Shown here one piece after another: positions 22,145 through 35,367 of a stretch of 64,000 nucleotides of DNA. Positions within the stretch are counted from its first letter, which is position 1. Each line of letters starts with the position of its first letter. The notes under the pieces were generated by a model. The model was given only the letters and a program-made list of their open reading frames with translations. It had not been told where the DNA came from and did no database searches. Origin of the DNA: Trichococcus sp. K1Tr. Its GTDB lineage: Bacteria; Bacillota; Bacilli; Lactobacillales; Aerococcaceae. Location: the NCBI RefSeq assembly GCF_028309625.1, contig NZ_JAQMHR010000009.1:1-64000 (forward strand), written 5' to 3'. The position numbers and the translations under genes were made by a program.

Positions 22145-22299
22145 GTCTAGCTCATTTAATTCAGATTCAGCTTCACTTTGTGTCTTTGTAACACTGTACC
22201 ATTTTACCATCCTAACATTTTACCACTTTAACATTATGGGGGAGGCGCTCGGGTGGATATGCTTGTTCTATAGCATTTTGGGGGAGAAATGTTTGTACA

Positions 22300-23079
22300 T
22301 TGAGATATCATTTCGGTATGATAGTGATGAAAAATATAGAGAGGATGATGGGATTTATGAGCGGATTTTTAAATAAAATGCCACGAAACTATTTAGATGA
22401 TACGCTTGTGCGTCTTGCCCATCACTCAGCGGGGATAGAAGGAAATAGGATTTCGTTGTCAGCGACAGTCTCGATTATTTTAAATGGCATCCTACCAATC
22501 AGCAGCGGAGTGACCGTGCGCGAATTTTATGAAATTGAAAACCATAAACAAGCCTTTTCTAACATGCTGGATCATTTGGAGAGTAACGATACGCTCTCAG
22601 TATCCATAATCAAAGAGGTTCATGCCGATTTAACCGATCGGCTTCAATACGATAAAGGCCAGTTCAAAAAGAACGAAAACTTGATTATAGGGGCAGAATT
22701 CCAGACGGCTTCACCATCAGAAACGCCATTTCTGGTCCAACAGTTAGTGGACAACTTGGAATACCGGTTGGAGAACGCAGCTACTGATGAAGAAAAATTA
22801 GAGAGCATTTTAGATGCACACATCCAATTTGAACGGATCCACCCTTTTCCCGATGGTAACGGACGCACAGGGCGTGTCATTATGAATTACTCATTGCTTC
22901 AAGAGGGATTCCCACCGCTGATTATCGAAAAAGAAACAAAGGCAACTTATATCGAATTGCTAGCTAAGCAAGATTTAGATGGTTTTATGTCTTTTGCCAA
23001 GGAAATATTAGTAAAAGAGAGGAAGCGAATGGGAGCATTCCAAAACATGGATCAAGAGCAGATCAAACATATTGAGTGA
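22300..23079 (+). CDS. Fic-domain protein (class II)
   Basis: A protein of up to 259 residues in the Fic/DOC superfamily, enzymes that attach AMP (or a related group) to a hydroxyl of a target protein. The core motif HPFPDGNGRTGR begins at His181 (numbered from 22300). An N-terminal SAGIEGN matches the inhibitory (S/T)xxxE(G/N) helix of class II Fic proteins, so it should be self-inhibited. The start is uncertain: ATGs at 22327, 22345 and 22357 are also in frame and none has a clear ribosome site. It is a single-gene unit between xylR and the malate cluster. Target unknown. Confidence 0.82.
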   Translation: MRYHFGMIVMKNIERMMGFMSGFLNKMPRNYLDDTLVRLAHHSAGIEGNRISLSATVSIILNGILPISSGVTVREFYEIENHKQAFSNMLDHLESNDTLSVSIIKEVHADLTDRLQYDKGQFKKNENLIIGAEFQTASPSETPFLVQQLVDNLEYRLENAATDEEKLESILDAHIQFERIHPFPDGNGRTGRVIMNYSLLQEGFPPLIIEKETKATYIELLAKQDLDGFMSFAKEILVKERKRMGAFQNMDQEQIKHIE

Positions 23080-23085
23080 CACAAC

Positions 23086-23136
23086 AAAAGAGAAGAAGGA
23101 CGCCCGATTGAATCAGGCATCCTTCTTCTCTTTTTT
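23086..23136. terminator. Bidirectional terminator between the fic and malic enzyme genes
   Basis: Arms AAAAGAGAAGAAGGA (23086-23100) and TCCTTCTTCTCTTTT with a T run to 23136 and matching A run on the other side. It serves the fic gene and may also catch transcripts from the malic enzyme gene. Confidence 0.8.
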
Positions 23137-23145
23137 CTGATCAGA

Positions 23146-23325
23146 ACGTCCTCCTCCGGCGAACGGAGGCTACGCCAGAGGACGGCTCACATATCAAATC
23201 TGTGCTCCGATGAGGACAGACTCGCAGGAGGAGAGCGCGGGAAAAACCGACGTTCTCCGGTGACGGAATCCTTGTCGGAGTTGAGCACCCGATCCGGCTG
23301 CTCAGCTCCGGTCAGCGGCGTACGT
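23146..23325 (-). repeat. GC-rich palindromic intergenic element, copy C
   Basis: This stretch matches, in inverted orientation, the tandem elements at 42361-42678. Shared blocks include TCCTCCGGCGAACGGAGGCT, TGTGCTCCGA and CTCGCAGGAG in the same order with similar spacing. Its second half folds into a CGGAGTTGAGCA / TGCTCAGCTCCG hairpin. It fills nearly all the space between the terminator at 23086 and the malic enzyme stop. Confidence 0.7.
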
Positions 23326-23326
23326 T

Positions 23327-24499
23327 TTAAACAAGTACTTCCTCTTTTTTGACTGCATTCATAACGCTGGCGGCTACGATGTCCGCTACGCCCGGAGTGA
23401 AGACATCCGGCATGATGTAGTCGACGTTCAGTTCTTCATCGCTGACGATGCTAGCGATGCCGCGCGCTGCAGCAAGCTGCATTTCGATCGTGATGTCTTT
23501 GGCACGGGCATCCAAGGCTCCGCGGAAGATTCCCGGGAATGCGAGCACATTGTTGATCTGGTTCGGGAAGTCGCTGCGGCCTGTGCCGACGATATAGGCG
23601 CCGCCTGCTTTTGCTTCATCCGGGAAGATTTCCGGTGTCGGGTTCGCCATCGCGAAGATGACCGGTTTTTCGTTCATGGTTGCGATCCATTCCTTCTTCA
23701 GGACACCTGGCGCGGATACGCCGACGAATACGTCCATTCCGACAACTGCATCCTCCAAAGTTCCGGTTCTGAAACTGCGGTTCGTAACTTTTGAGATTTC
23801 CACATGGCGTTCGGCCAATTCAGGATCGGTTTCGGAAATGATGCCGGTGCGGTCCACGACCATCAGGTTCTTGATGCCAGCGGAAAGGAACATTTGGCTG
23901 ATGGCGATCCCTGCGGCACCGCCGCCATTGACGACCACTTGAATCTCATCGATTTTTTTGCCTGTCAGGCGCAATGCATTGTAAAGGGCAGCCAGCACGA
24001 TGATCGCGGTCCCGTGTTGGTCATCATGGAAGACCGGGATGTCCAGCATCTCTTTCAAGCGGCGTTCGATTTCGAAGCAACGAGGCGCGCTGATGTCTTC
24101 CAGGTTGATACCGCCGAAGGAAGGTGCGATGGCAGCGACATGCGAGATGATCTCTTCAACATCCTGCGTATTCAAGGAAATCGGCACAGCATCCACATTC
24201 CCGAAGCGTTTGAACAGAGCCGCTTTGCCTTCCATAACCGGAATGGCTGCTTCCGGTCCGATGTTTCCCAATCCCAGGACAGCCGATCCGTCGGTTATGA
24301 CGGCAACCAAGTTTTTCTTGGTTGTATAAGTATAGACGGATTCTTTGTTGTTCGCGATTTCCATGCAGACGGCTGCGACGCCCGGTGTATAGGCGATGCT
24401 CAGATCTTCCATTGTTTCGATCGGCACTTTTGAGATGATCTCCAATTTACCGCCGAATTTTTTGCTGATAGCCAATGCTTTTTCATTTACATTTGTCAT
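23327..24499 (-). CDS. maeE: Malic enzyme
   Basis: A 390-residue short-form malic enzyme that oxidatively decarboxylates L-malate to pyruvate and CO2 with NAD(P). SIAYTPGVAAVCMEIA and the VITDGSAVLGLGNIGPEA stretch are the substrate-site signatures. VFHDDQHGTAIIVLAAL carries the metal ligands. VVVNGGGAAGIAISQMFL is the dinucleotide-binding turn. The ATG at 24499 has AAAGAGAG about 10 bases upstream; the frame also allows GTG 24508. It lies 49 bases after the transporter gene, in the arrangement of the Lactobacillus casei mae cluster. An MaeE role in malate use as carbon source is therefore likely. Confidence 0.92.
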   Translation of the reverse strand: MTNVNEKALAISKKFGGKLEIISKVPIETMEDLSIAYTPGVAAVCMEIANNKESVYTYTTKKNLVAVITDGSAVLGLGNIGPEAAIPVMEGKAALFKRFGNVDAVPISLNTQDVEEIISHVAAIAPSFGGINLEDISAPRCFEIERRLKEMLDIPVFHDDQHGTAIIVLAALYNALRLTGKKIDEIQVVVNGGGAAGIAISQMFLSAGIKNLMVVDRTGIISETDPELAERHVEISKVTNRSFRTGTLEDAVVGMDVFVGVSAPGVLKKEWIATMNEKPVIFAMANPTPEIFPDEAKAGGAYIVGTGRSDFPNQINNVLAFPGIFRGALDARAKDITIEMQLAAARGIASIVSDEELNVDYIMPDVFTPGVADIVAASVMNAVKKEEVLV

Positions 24500-24548
24500 A
24501 GTGAACACACTCTCTTTCTTTTCGTTTTAGTTTTTGGTTTTTATGTCG

Positions 24549-25892
24549 TTAGAACAGGAAACGCAATAAGGATGTCATGGAAATGACGGTGATGGCTCCA
24601 CCCAAACGTGTCGCTACTTGGGCAAATGGCATCAGATTCATACGGTTGGAAGCAGATAGGATGGCGACATCCCCGGTTCCGCCCATGCCGCTTTGGCAAG
24701 CCGTTACGATTGCTGCTTCGATCGGATTCATGTTCATTTTCCCACCTACGAAGAATCCGGTCAGTACAACGGTCAACACGACTGAGATCACGACCACGAA
24801 ATACTGCCAAGAAAGCATGCCGACGACGTCTTTAAGTGGGATGTACAACAAGCCCAAGCCGACCATCAACGGGAATGTGAAGTTGCCGGAAACGAATTTG
24901 TAAAGCTGTTTCGAACCTTTTTCAACATCTTTAGGCAACAGGCTCAAATATTTGATGGTTGCCGCGATCAGGATCATCAGGACCGGTCCCGGGAAACCCG
25001 TAAGTCTTTCCAAAAGTCCGCCTGCGATGAAGAGTGTGCAGGCCGTCAACACGCCGGCGCCCATCAATTTGATGTCCAGCGGGCTCTTGTCTTCCTGCAT
25101 GGCGTCAGCCATATCGTCGTCGCCGCCGAATTTGATCAATTGGCCCTTGCCGCTTTTCTCAGGATATTTTTCGCCTAGGCGATTCAAAATACCGGAACAG
25201 ATGATCGCGAAGAAGTTACCGATGATGGTCGCTGGAATCAATTGTCCAACCAATTCTCCACTCGGGATGCCGGTGATGGCGCTGTAGCCTAGCGATAATG
25301 GCAAGATGCCTTCGCCGATTCCACCGGCGATGATCGGTGTCACGATGTAGAAGAGCGTATGCTCAAAACCCAGTCCCAACAAAGTTCCGATTGAAGTTCC
25401 GACAATCAAAGCAGCGATCATCGCCACAGCCATCGGGATGATCATCCGGATCAAGCCTTGCACCAGAATCTTGCGGTGCATCCCCAGAATACTACCGCAG
25501 ACAAGACAAGCGATGTAGAAATACAGGAAGTTCGCTTCCCTCATCAGCATGTTCGCTGCATCCAACGTGTTTTGGTTGAATACATTCATGAATACCATAA
25601 TCGATGGCACCATCAGCGACAGGATGGCCGATCCTCCGAAATTCTTCAATCCCGGAATGCTTGCGCCGATCCCTCCCAAAAGCCAACCCAAACTCAAGAT
25701 GACTGCGAAACCGCCCAGCATGTTGACGGGCAATTCGCCCAGATACGCAGAAGCTATTATAATGGCTGACATCACGAGATAAGTCGGCAACGGAATCGCG
25801 CCTACCTTCGCGTTTTTGAATCTGTCGAAAACCGTCAACTCGGAAATGCCCGGGAGCTGTTCAAGCTCCAATTCTTTTGTCGTGTCTCTCAC
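24549..25892 (-). CDS. maeP: Malate/citrate transporter, 2-hydroxycarboxylate family
   Basis: A 447-residue polytopic membrane protein of the 2-hydroxycarboxylate transporter family (CitS, MaeN, CitP, MaeP). It has the two family signatures with GG-x-G-type reentrant loops, read here as IIAGGIGEGILPLSLGYS and ACQSGMGGTGDVAILSASNR. The listed frame is open to 25922, but the GTG at 25892 with AAAGGAGG upstream is the credible start. Co-transcription with the malic enzyme and divergence from a CitA/CitB-like two-component system indicate L-malate uptake. Confidence 0.9.
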   Translation of the reverse strand: MRDTTKELELEQLPGISELTVFDRFKNAKVGAIPLPTYLVMSAIIIASAYLGELPVNMLGGFAVILSLGWLLGGIGASIPGLKNFGGSAILSLMVPSIMVFMNVFNQNTLDAANMLMREANFLYFYIACLVCGSILGMHRKILVQGLIRMIIPMAVAMIAALIVGTSIGTLLGLGFEHTLFYIVTPIIAGGIGEGILPLSLGYSAITGIPSGELVGQLIPATIIGNFFAIICSGILNRLGEKYPEKSGKGQLIKFGGDDDMADAMQEDKSPLDIKLMGAGVLTACTLFIAGGLLERLTGFPGPVLMILIAATIKYLSLLPKDVEKGSKQLYKFVSGNFTFPLMVGLGLLYIPLKDVVGMLSWQYFVVVISVVLTVVLTGFFVGGKMNMNPIEAAIVTACQSGMGGTGDVAILSASNRMNLMPFAQVATRLGGAITVISMTSLLRFLF

Positions 25893-25924
25893 TTTCCTTC
25901 TCCTCCTTTTGATTAACCGCAATC

Positions 25925-26050
25925 TTGAAGCGCTTTCTTTAACCTGGTTTCATTATGCTACCGCTTACAGATTTAAAATAGATTATTTAATTAATTTAAG
26001 TGTTATTCAATTAATTAAATTGAGAACGCCTACTTTTCATTTGGTATAAT
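25925..26050. promoter_or_regulatory. Divergent maeP/maeK control region: MaeR-like boxes, cre, promoters
   Basis: Direct repeats TTATTTAA (25983-25990) and TTATTCAA (26003-26010) are exactly 20 bases apart and fit the TTATT(A/T)AA boxes described for MaeR of Lactobacillus casei. For maeP the minus-strand -10 CATAAT lies at 25952-25957, which puts the boxes near -40 and -60, an activator position. TTGAAGCGCTTTCTT (25925-25939) is a cre-like site downstream of the maeP start point. On the plus strand an extended -10 TGGTATAAT ends at 26050 upstream of maeK. Confidence 0.7.
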
Positions 26051-26080
26051 GGCTGTGTAATAGGAAGGGAACATGGATGA

Positions 26081-27640
26081 ATGATCAAACTGAAGCAAAA
26101 ATGGAAAAACCAGCGCTTATGGGTGAAGCTCACCCTGATGGTATTGGTCACGGTGGCTCTGACGGTCAGCGTCCTGTACTTGTTGCTGACGAACCGCATC
26201 TATGAAGCGACACAGATGCAGGAAGAGGACCAGCTCCTTTCCATCGCCGAAATCGTGGCTGCGCAGCCGTTGGTGATCCAAACGCTGAGCGATGGAGCCA
26301 CCAACCCAGAAGTGCAAGACTACGCTAATCAAATAACCGAAACCTACCAGTTGGACTTCGTCGTGGTCATGACGATGGACCGCATCCGCCTGACCCATCC
26401 CGATCAGGAAAAGATCAACGCCCCTTTCCAAGGCGGCGATGAAGAAGCCGCACTTTCGGGACAGGAGACGACTTCAATCGCGCAAGGCACGCTGGGCCAA
26501 TCACTGCGCGCCTTCGTCCCTGTCTTCAATGATGACAACGTGGAAATCGGCGTCGTCGCGATCGGCATCAAGACGACCACGCTCGCTTCGATCGCCAAGA
26601 AAACGATGCAGCCCTTCTCCGTCAGTTTCGCGGTCAGCCTGCTGTTCGGCGCTGCCGCCGCGATTTTCACGGCTTTCCAGCTCAAAAACCAAATGTACAA
26701 TCTGGAACCCATCGAAATAGCCAGACTGTTGGAAGAACGCAATGCGATGCTGGAGAACACAAAGGACGCCATCATCGTCACCGACAAGGACAATCGGGTC
26801 GTCCTTTCCAATCTGGAGGCGAAAAAATTGTTTCAACGGGACGAGTTGGATGAGGCCATCATCGGCCTGCCGATCCAATCGCTGTTGCCTGTTGCGCAGG
26901 ATCTGCAGCTGTTGGCCGGACAAAACAAAACGACTGACCGGATCTATCATCAGGACGGCGTGGACTACTTGCTTTCGACAGCCCCGATCACCGTCGCCAA
27001 GAAAGTCATCGGCCAGATCATCCTGATGCGCGATGCCACGGAGCTCTATCTGCTGACCGATCAGCTGTTCAACGCGGCCACCTACACCACCACCCTGCAG
27101 ACGCAATCGCATGACTTCCTGAACAAGCTGCATGTCATCTACGGCTTGGCGGACTTGGAGGAATACGAGGAATTGAACGACTATTTAGGCAAAATACTCG
27201 AACCGGAGCAGGAATTTTCACACCGCATGATTTTCCTGGTCAAAAACCCGGTCATCGCAGGCTTTCTGATCGGCGAGCGCAGCAAATTCACGGAGCAGAA
27301 CTATCCGTTCATGATCGAAGTCTATCCGGATGTGCCGCCGACCACTGATCACACGGCTGTCCAGTGCTGGATCAACATCATCCGGTTCCTGGACCAATTC
27401 ATTTTGGAAAACCGGTTGGCCGATGACCTGCAGATCCATTTCGGCTTCTGGAACGACCGGTTGGAGACTGTTTACGAATTGCAGCTGGAGCCTGCCATGA
27501 AAGAGCGGCTGACGGAAGAACTACATACGCCGGTCATTTCCCAACTGCTGAAAAGAGTGGACGGGCAACTGGAGATCGAAAGCAATGAGCGCCGGATCAA
27601 GATTTCTTTGAAGACGGCGTACCGAAAGGATGGTAACTGA
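26081..27640 (+). CDS. maeK: Sensor histidine kinase, CitA/DcuS type (malate sensing)
   Basis: A 519-residue membrane sensor. One helix at about 15-37, an extracellular single-Cache domain (about 40-170) of the citrate/malate sensor type and a second helix (about 178-200) are followed by a PAS domain (about 220-325). The phosphoacceptor is H344 in LQTQSHDFLNKLHVI. The C-terminal 150 residues occupy the place of the ATPase domain, but I cannot find the N-box or the DxGxG/GxG motifs; the N-box position reads CWINIIRFLDQFILEN. An AGGAAGGG site precedes the ATG. It overlaps the response regulator by one base. A role in malate sensing is inferred from the cluster. Confidence 0.85.
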   Translation: MIKLKQKWKNQRLWVKLTLMVLVTVALTVSVLYLLLTNRIYEATQMQEEDQLLSIAEIVAAQPLVIQTLSDGATNPEVQDYANQITETYQLDFVVVMTMDRIRLTHPDQEKINAPFQGGDEEAALSGQETTSIAQGTLGQSLRAFVPVFNDDNVEIGVVAIGIKTTTLASIAKKTMQPFSVSFAVSLLFGAAAAIFTAFQLKNQMYNLEPIEIARLLEERNAMLENTKDAIIVTDKDNRVVLSNLEAKKLFQRDELDEAIIGLPIQSLLPVAQDLQLLAGQNKTTDRIYHQDGVDYLLSTAPITVAKKVIGQIILMRDATELYLLTDQLFNAATYTTTLQTQSHDFLNKLHVIYGLADLEEYEELNDYLGKILEPEQEFSHRMIFLVKNPVIAGFLIGERSKFTEQNYPFMIEVYPDVPPTTDHTAVQCWINIIRFLDQFILENRLADDLQIHFGFWNDRLETVYELQLEPAMKERLTEELHTPVISQLLKRVDGQLEIESNERRIKISLKTAYRKDGN

Positions 27641-28320
27641 TGGTCTATCACGTATTGATTGTGGAGGACGATCCGATGGTATTGTCCATCAATCGTCGTT
27701 ATCTGGAAAAAATACCCGGCTTTATCGTATCCGGGACTTGCGGCAGCTTTGACGAGGCCATCCGTTTGACCAGCAAGCATACTTACGATTTGCTTCTGGT
27801 CGATGTCAACATCCAGGGCAAGAGCGGTTTGGATCTGATCCGGGCGCTGCGGAAACGGGATTACCCGGCCGATTTGATCATGATCACGGCAGCCGGCGAA
27901 CAGGAAGCAATCCGGATCGGCCTGCAATGCGGCATCGTCGACTATATCCTCAAGCCGTTCCAGTTCAAACGCTTCGAGAAGAGCATCGAAGCCTTCGTGC
28001 AGCGCCAAGAACTGCTCAATTCCCGTAAGCCAATCACGCAAAAACAGCTGGACCAGTTCCGATCGCTGGATAAACAGCCGGAGGAGAAGGATGACGACGC
28101 CATCGACAAGGGGCTGACCCCTTCGACGTTGAACATGATCATGTCCTGCATCGACCAACAGAAAGGCGATTTTACCGTGAACGATATCACCAGTCTGGCG
28201 AATCTTTCCCACGTTTCGGTCCGGAAGTATCTGCGCTATCTGGAGGACAGACAGGTCATCGAAATGCGTCTGGAATACGGGACGGTCGGGAGGCCGACCG
28301 CTTTTTACCGGAAAAAATAA
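27640..28320 (+). CDS. maeR: Response regulator, CitB/DcuR type
   Basis: A 226-residue regulator. The receiver domain (about 1-125) has the acidic pair in VEDDP, phosphoacceptor D55 in LLLVDVNIQG and Lys in DYILKPFQF. A linker follows, then a C-terminal helix-turn-helix (FTVNDITSLANLSHVSVRKY, about 185-205) of the kind in CitT/DcuR/MaeR. Start and kinase stop overlap as TGATG. It is expected to bind the direct repeats at 25983-26010 and activate maeP-maeE when malate is present. Confidence 0.9.
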   Translation: MVYHVLIVEDDPMVLSINRRYLEKIPGFIVSGTCGSFDEAIRLTSKHTYDLLLVDVNIQGKSGLDLIRALRKRDYPADLIMITAAGEQEAIRIGLQCGIVDYILKPFQFKRFEKSIEAFVQRQELLNSRKPITQKQLDQFRSLDKQPEEKDDDAIDKGLTPSTLNMIMSCIDQQKGDFTVNDITSLANLSHVSVRKYLRYLEDRQVIEMRLEYGTVGRPTAFYRKK

Positions 28321-28465
28321 ACGGAACAGCCTCATCGGAGCTAAATGGTCGGTTTCAGTCGTCAACTCCGGGGAGCGGATTCTCGCAGGATATGGTGATC
28401 AGATTCCGTCCGGCTCCTCCGGTGAACAGGCCCTGGCCGGAGAAGCCAACCCCAACAGTGGGCAC
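28321..28465. repeat. GC-rich palindromic intergenic element, diverged copy D
   Basis: Placed between the maeR stop and a bidirectional terminator. It carries the family words CTCATCGGAG, CAACTCCGG, TCTCGCAGGA and CTCCTCCGGTGAAC. The order is less well kept than in copies A-C, so it may be a degenerate member. Confidence 0.45.
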
Positions 28466-28470
28466 ACCAC

Positions 28471-28518
28471 AAAAAAGAGCAACAGCGAGGCATTTTTGCC
28501 TCACTGTTGCTCTTTTTT
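28471..28518. terminator. Bidirectional terminator between maeR and a GH1 gene
   Basis: Arms AAAAGAGCAACAG-GAGGCA and TGCCTC-CTGTTGCTCTTTT with a T-rich loop, A run before and T run after. It separates the convergent maeR and bgl genes. Confidence 0.85.
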
Positions 28519-28564
28519 TCTTTATACTATTTCCGCTTGCGTCAGCAAGCGAACTAATTGTCCC

Positions 28565-30028
<1,464 letters not shown>

Positions 30029-30224
30029 TTACATACAGTTTCATTGCTTTCGTTTATGCAAAAGCTTTCAGCAACCGCTGCCATTCATTTGAACGTTCCC
30101 GGCATCGGTTACATTAATAATACTAACACTTTTGGATGGACAATGTAAATATTGTTAGACAAGGAATCAAATTATTGTGGACTCATAGTCAAAATAGATG
30201 CGAGGTCGTCTGTATCAGGAAAAC

Positions 30225-30385
30225 ATAGAGTGGTTTCCTCCGGTGAGCGCTCCTTCAGCCGGAGGAGGAGTTCCAAAAAGATCATCACCTCCGACCACGG
30301 CGGCTTCGCCGGAGGACAGACCCCCGCAACACATCCAACTCCGGCCAGCATCCGCTCACCGGAGTTGAGCTAGCGGAGTAAGGCG
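30225..30385. repeat. GC-rich palindromic intergenic element, diverged copy E
   Basis: Between the first GH1 gene and a small membrane protein gene. It contains TTCCTCCGGTGAGCG, GCCGGAGGAGGAG, GGCTTCGCCGGAGGA, CAACTCCGGCCAGC and CACCGGAGTTGAGC, which are the words of the family at 42361-42678. Outer and inner words can pair with each other. No coding frame fits. Confidence 0.55.
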
Positions 30386-30423
30386 ATATTCACTCTTATC
30401 CGAAGCGCAACCACATCCCCAAA

Positions 30424-30461
30424 CAAAAAGACGCCCCTGTTAAGAGCACCTTACCCGTCTT
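30424..30461 (-). terminator. Terminator after the small membrane protein gene
   Basis: On the minus strand AAGACG...CGTCTT arms enclose an inner GTAAGG / CTTAAC pairing and are followed by TTTTTG. It lies directly after the stop at 30463. Confidence 0.6.
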
Positions 30462-30462
30462 A

Positions 30463-30795
30463 TCAGTCCGGCGGGCCGATAAGATTGGCAATCATAAACC
30501 CCACGATGGCGATAAAAAAGAACAGGCCGGGCAGTATCAACAGGAACACCAAAAGCGAGCGCTCATGATCCTTCTTTACGGCCAGGAATCCGATTATCGA
30601 AGCAAGTATCGCAGCCGTAAAAGCAAGATAGATCACGCTCCCCAACAAGGGGCTGTTGATCGGATTGGGATATTCGATAGTATTTACTGTCGCGTTGGAG
30701 ATCCGGTTCCCTGCAATCCCCAGCACCAGGAAGGCAGCAAACAAACCCACTGCCCATTTGCCTTTGGACGTTTGCGGAAGAAATCGATTCTTCAT
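30463..30795 (-). CDS. Small membrane protein of unknown function
   Basis: A 110-residue protein with three clear hydrophobic segments: GLFAAFLVLGIAG (about 14-28), LLGSVIYLAFTAAILASIIG (about 47-68) and a C-terminal LLILPGLFFFIAIVGFMIAN helix. The frame is open far upstream, but the ATG at 30795 with AGAGGGA in place is the evident start. It ends immediately before a terminator and lies about 170 bases after the GH1 gene, so it may be the last cistron of the bgl operon or an independent gene. I do not recognise a family. Confidence 0.65.
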   Translation of the reverse strand: MKNRFLPQTSKGKWAVGLFAAFLVLGIAGNRISNATVNTIEYPNPINSPLLGSVIYLAFTAAILASIIGFLAVKKDHERSLLVFLLILPGLFFFIAIVGFMIANLIGPPD

Positions 30796-30961
30796 ACTGT
30801 TTTCCCTCTTTTCTGTACCACAACAGACGCACTTTACAATTGTGTTATCAGATAGTTTCCTCAACTCGATTATACGCCCATCCGAGCGGCTGTACAATTT
30901 TTCCAAACGTACAAAAACCATATCGGATGGCATGTCGCGCCACCCGATATGGTTTTCCTGA

Positions 30962-32488
<1,527 letters not shown>

Positions 32489-33826
32489 TTAGATTTTTTC
32501 TGTGGCAATTTGGCTTGCAGTTTCCGATTCGGTTTCCTCGATTGCAACCGTCGCTTTATTTGCAGCCAAGACGAACGGCATATACATAACAACCCCCAAG
32601 GCCATGATCAGCATCTGTACGATGACGCCGTTGATGCCGTAGCCCAGGAAGGCGCCTACGCCAAGTGGAAGGCCGAATGGCACATCCACTGTATTCGGCT
32701 GCAGGAAGCCGATCTGGTTAAAGAATAGCGCAATCGCCGTGCCAATACTGGAGGCGAAGACGAAAGGAATAGCAAACACCGGGTTCAATACTAACGGCAG
32801 ACCGAAAACGACAGGTTCGCTGATCCCGAACAAACCAGGCATGAAGGACACTTTAGCGACAGCCTTATGGTCATCACGCTTGGAAGCGATCAGGATGGCG
32901 ATCAACAGCGACAACGTCAACCCGGCTCCCCCAGGAACGATGAATGACATCCAGAATCCCATTGTGACGGGATTCGTTGCGGGCTCACCGGCTTGGACAG
33001 CTGCGATGTTGTTGGCCAAAGCTGCGATCAATAACGGATTGCGGATCGGTGAAATGATCAAGCCGCCGTGGATGCCCACCAACCAGAAGATTTGGCTGAC
33101 GATGACCAAAAGCATGATGCCGCCTGGGCTTTGGACCAAGCTTTCCAGCGGTGCTTGCACGATTTTGTAGATGAATTCATTCATGTACATGCCCGTGAAG
33201 TTCAGGAACAATTGAGCTGTAAGAGCCACGATGATAAGAGTCACAAATATCGGCAGCAGCACATTAAAGGATGCGACGATTCCGCCCGGTACACTCGGCG
33301 GCATTTTGATGCGCAACACGTTTACATTGGATAATTTTGTGAACAGTTCGACGACCAGGATCGTCAAAATCATGCCGATGAACAAGCCAGAAGCGTTTGT
33401 GCTGGTAGCCGGCAACCCTTTGACAACCTGTTGCACGCCATCGACTGTCGTAGTGAAGAATTGCGGAACCACAATGACGTAAGCGATCAATGCGACCGCG
33501 CTTGTGATCAACGGATTCGTATTATTGCTTTTTGCAAGATTTGTAGCTAAAAATAAAGGAATGAGCAGGGACATGATGTCCATCGTTGCGAAATTGATCG
33601 TGCTGAATGCCGGGGCCAACGCGGTCAGGAAGCTGAACGGCGCAAACTGGGCAAGTCCGGTAGTCGGGCTGGTCAGCAGCACGTTGAACAGTAATGCGAA
33701 CGAGCCGATAATGATGAAAGGCATATAGGCGGTGAATGCATCCTTGATGGCGCGGAGATATTTGTTCCCCTCGACCTTTTCGGCAACGACATCGATCCCT
33801 GAGCTAAGTTTGTCCATGAAACCCAT
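32489..33826 (-). CDS. celB: PTS EIIC component, cellobiose/lichenan type
   Basis: A 445-residue EIIC of the lactose/cellobiose PTS family with about ten membrane segments. It has the conserved FWLVGIHGGLIISPI loop and the GISEPVVFGLPLVLNP substrate-site motif. It lies between two 6-phospho-beta-glucosidase genes, so cellobiose or another beta-glucoside is the probable substrate. EIIA and EIIB are not encoded nearby and must come from another locus. It differs strongly from the AT-rich EIIC at 12174 in composition and sequence. Confidence 0.9.
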   Translation of the reverse strand: MGFMDKLSSGIDVVAEKVEGNKYLRAIKDAFTAYMPFIIIGSFALLFNVLLTSPTTGLAQFAPFSFLTALAPAFSTINFATMDIMSLLIPLFLATNLAKSNNTNPLITSAVALIAYVIVVPQFFTTTVDGVQQVVKGLPATSTNASGLFIGMILTILVVELFTKLSNVNVLRIKMPPSVPGGIVASFNVLLPIFVTLIIVALTAQLFLNFTGMYMNEFIYKIVQAPLESLVQSPGGIMLLVIVSQIFWLVGIHGGLIISPIRNPLLIAALANNIAAVQAGEPATNPVTMGFWMSFIVPGGAGLTLSLLIAILIASKRDDHKAVAKVSFMPGLFGISEPVVFGLPLVLNPVFAIPFVFASSIGTAIALFFNQIGFLQPNTVDVPFGLPLGVGAFLGYGINGVIVQMLIMALGVVMYMPFVLAANKATVAIEETESETASQIATEKI

Positions 33827-33879
33827 TTAAAATTCCTCCTTCAACTGTTTCAAACTGTCTTGCTTATGATCAACCTGTC

Positions 33880-35301
<1,422 letters not shown>

Positions 35302-35367
35302 CTAAAGCCGTTATTAGTGCTATCATAACCATTAAGAGGACCCGCGTATATACTTCCAAAAGCATTA

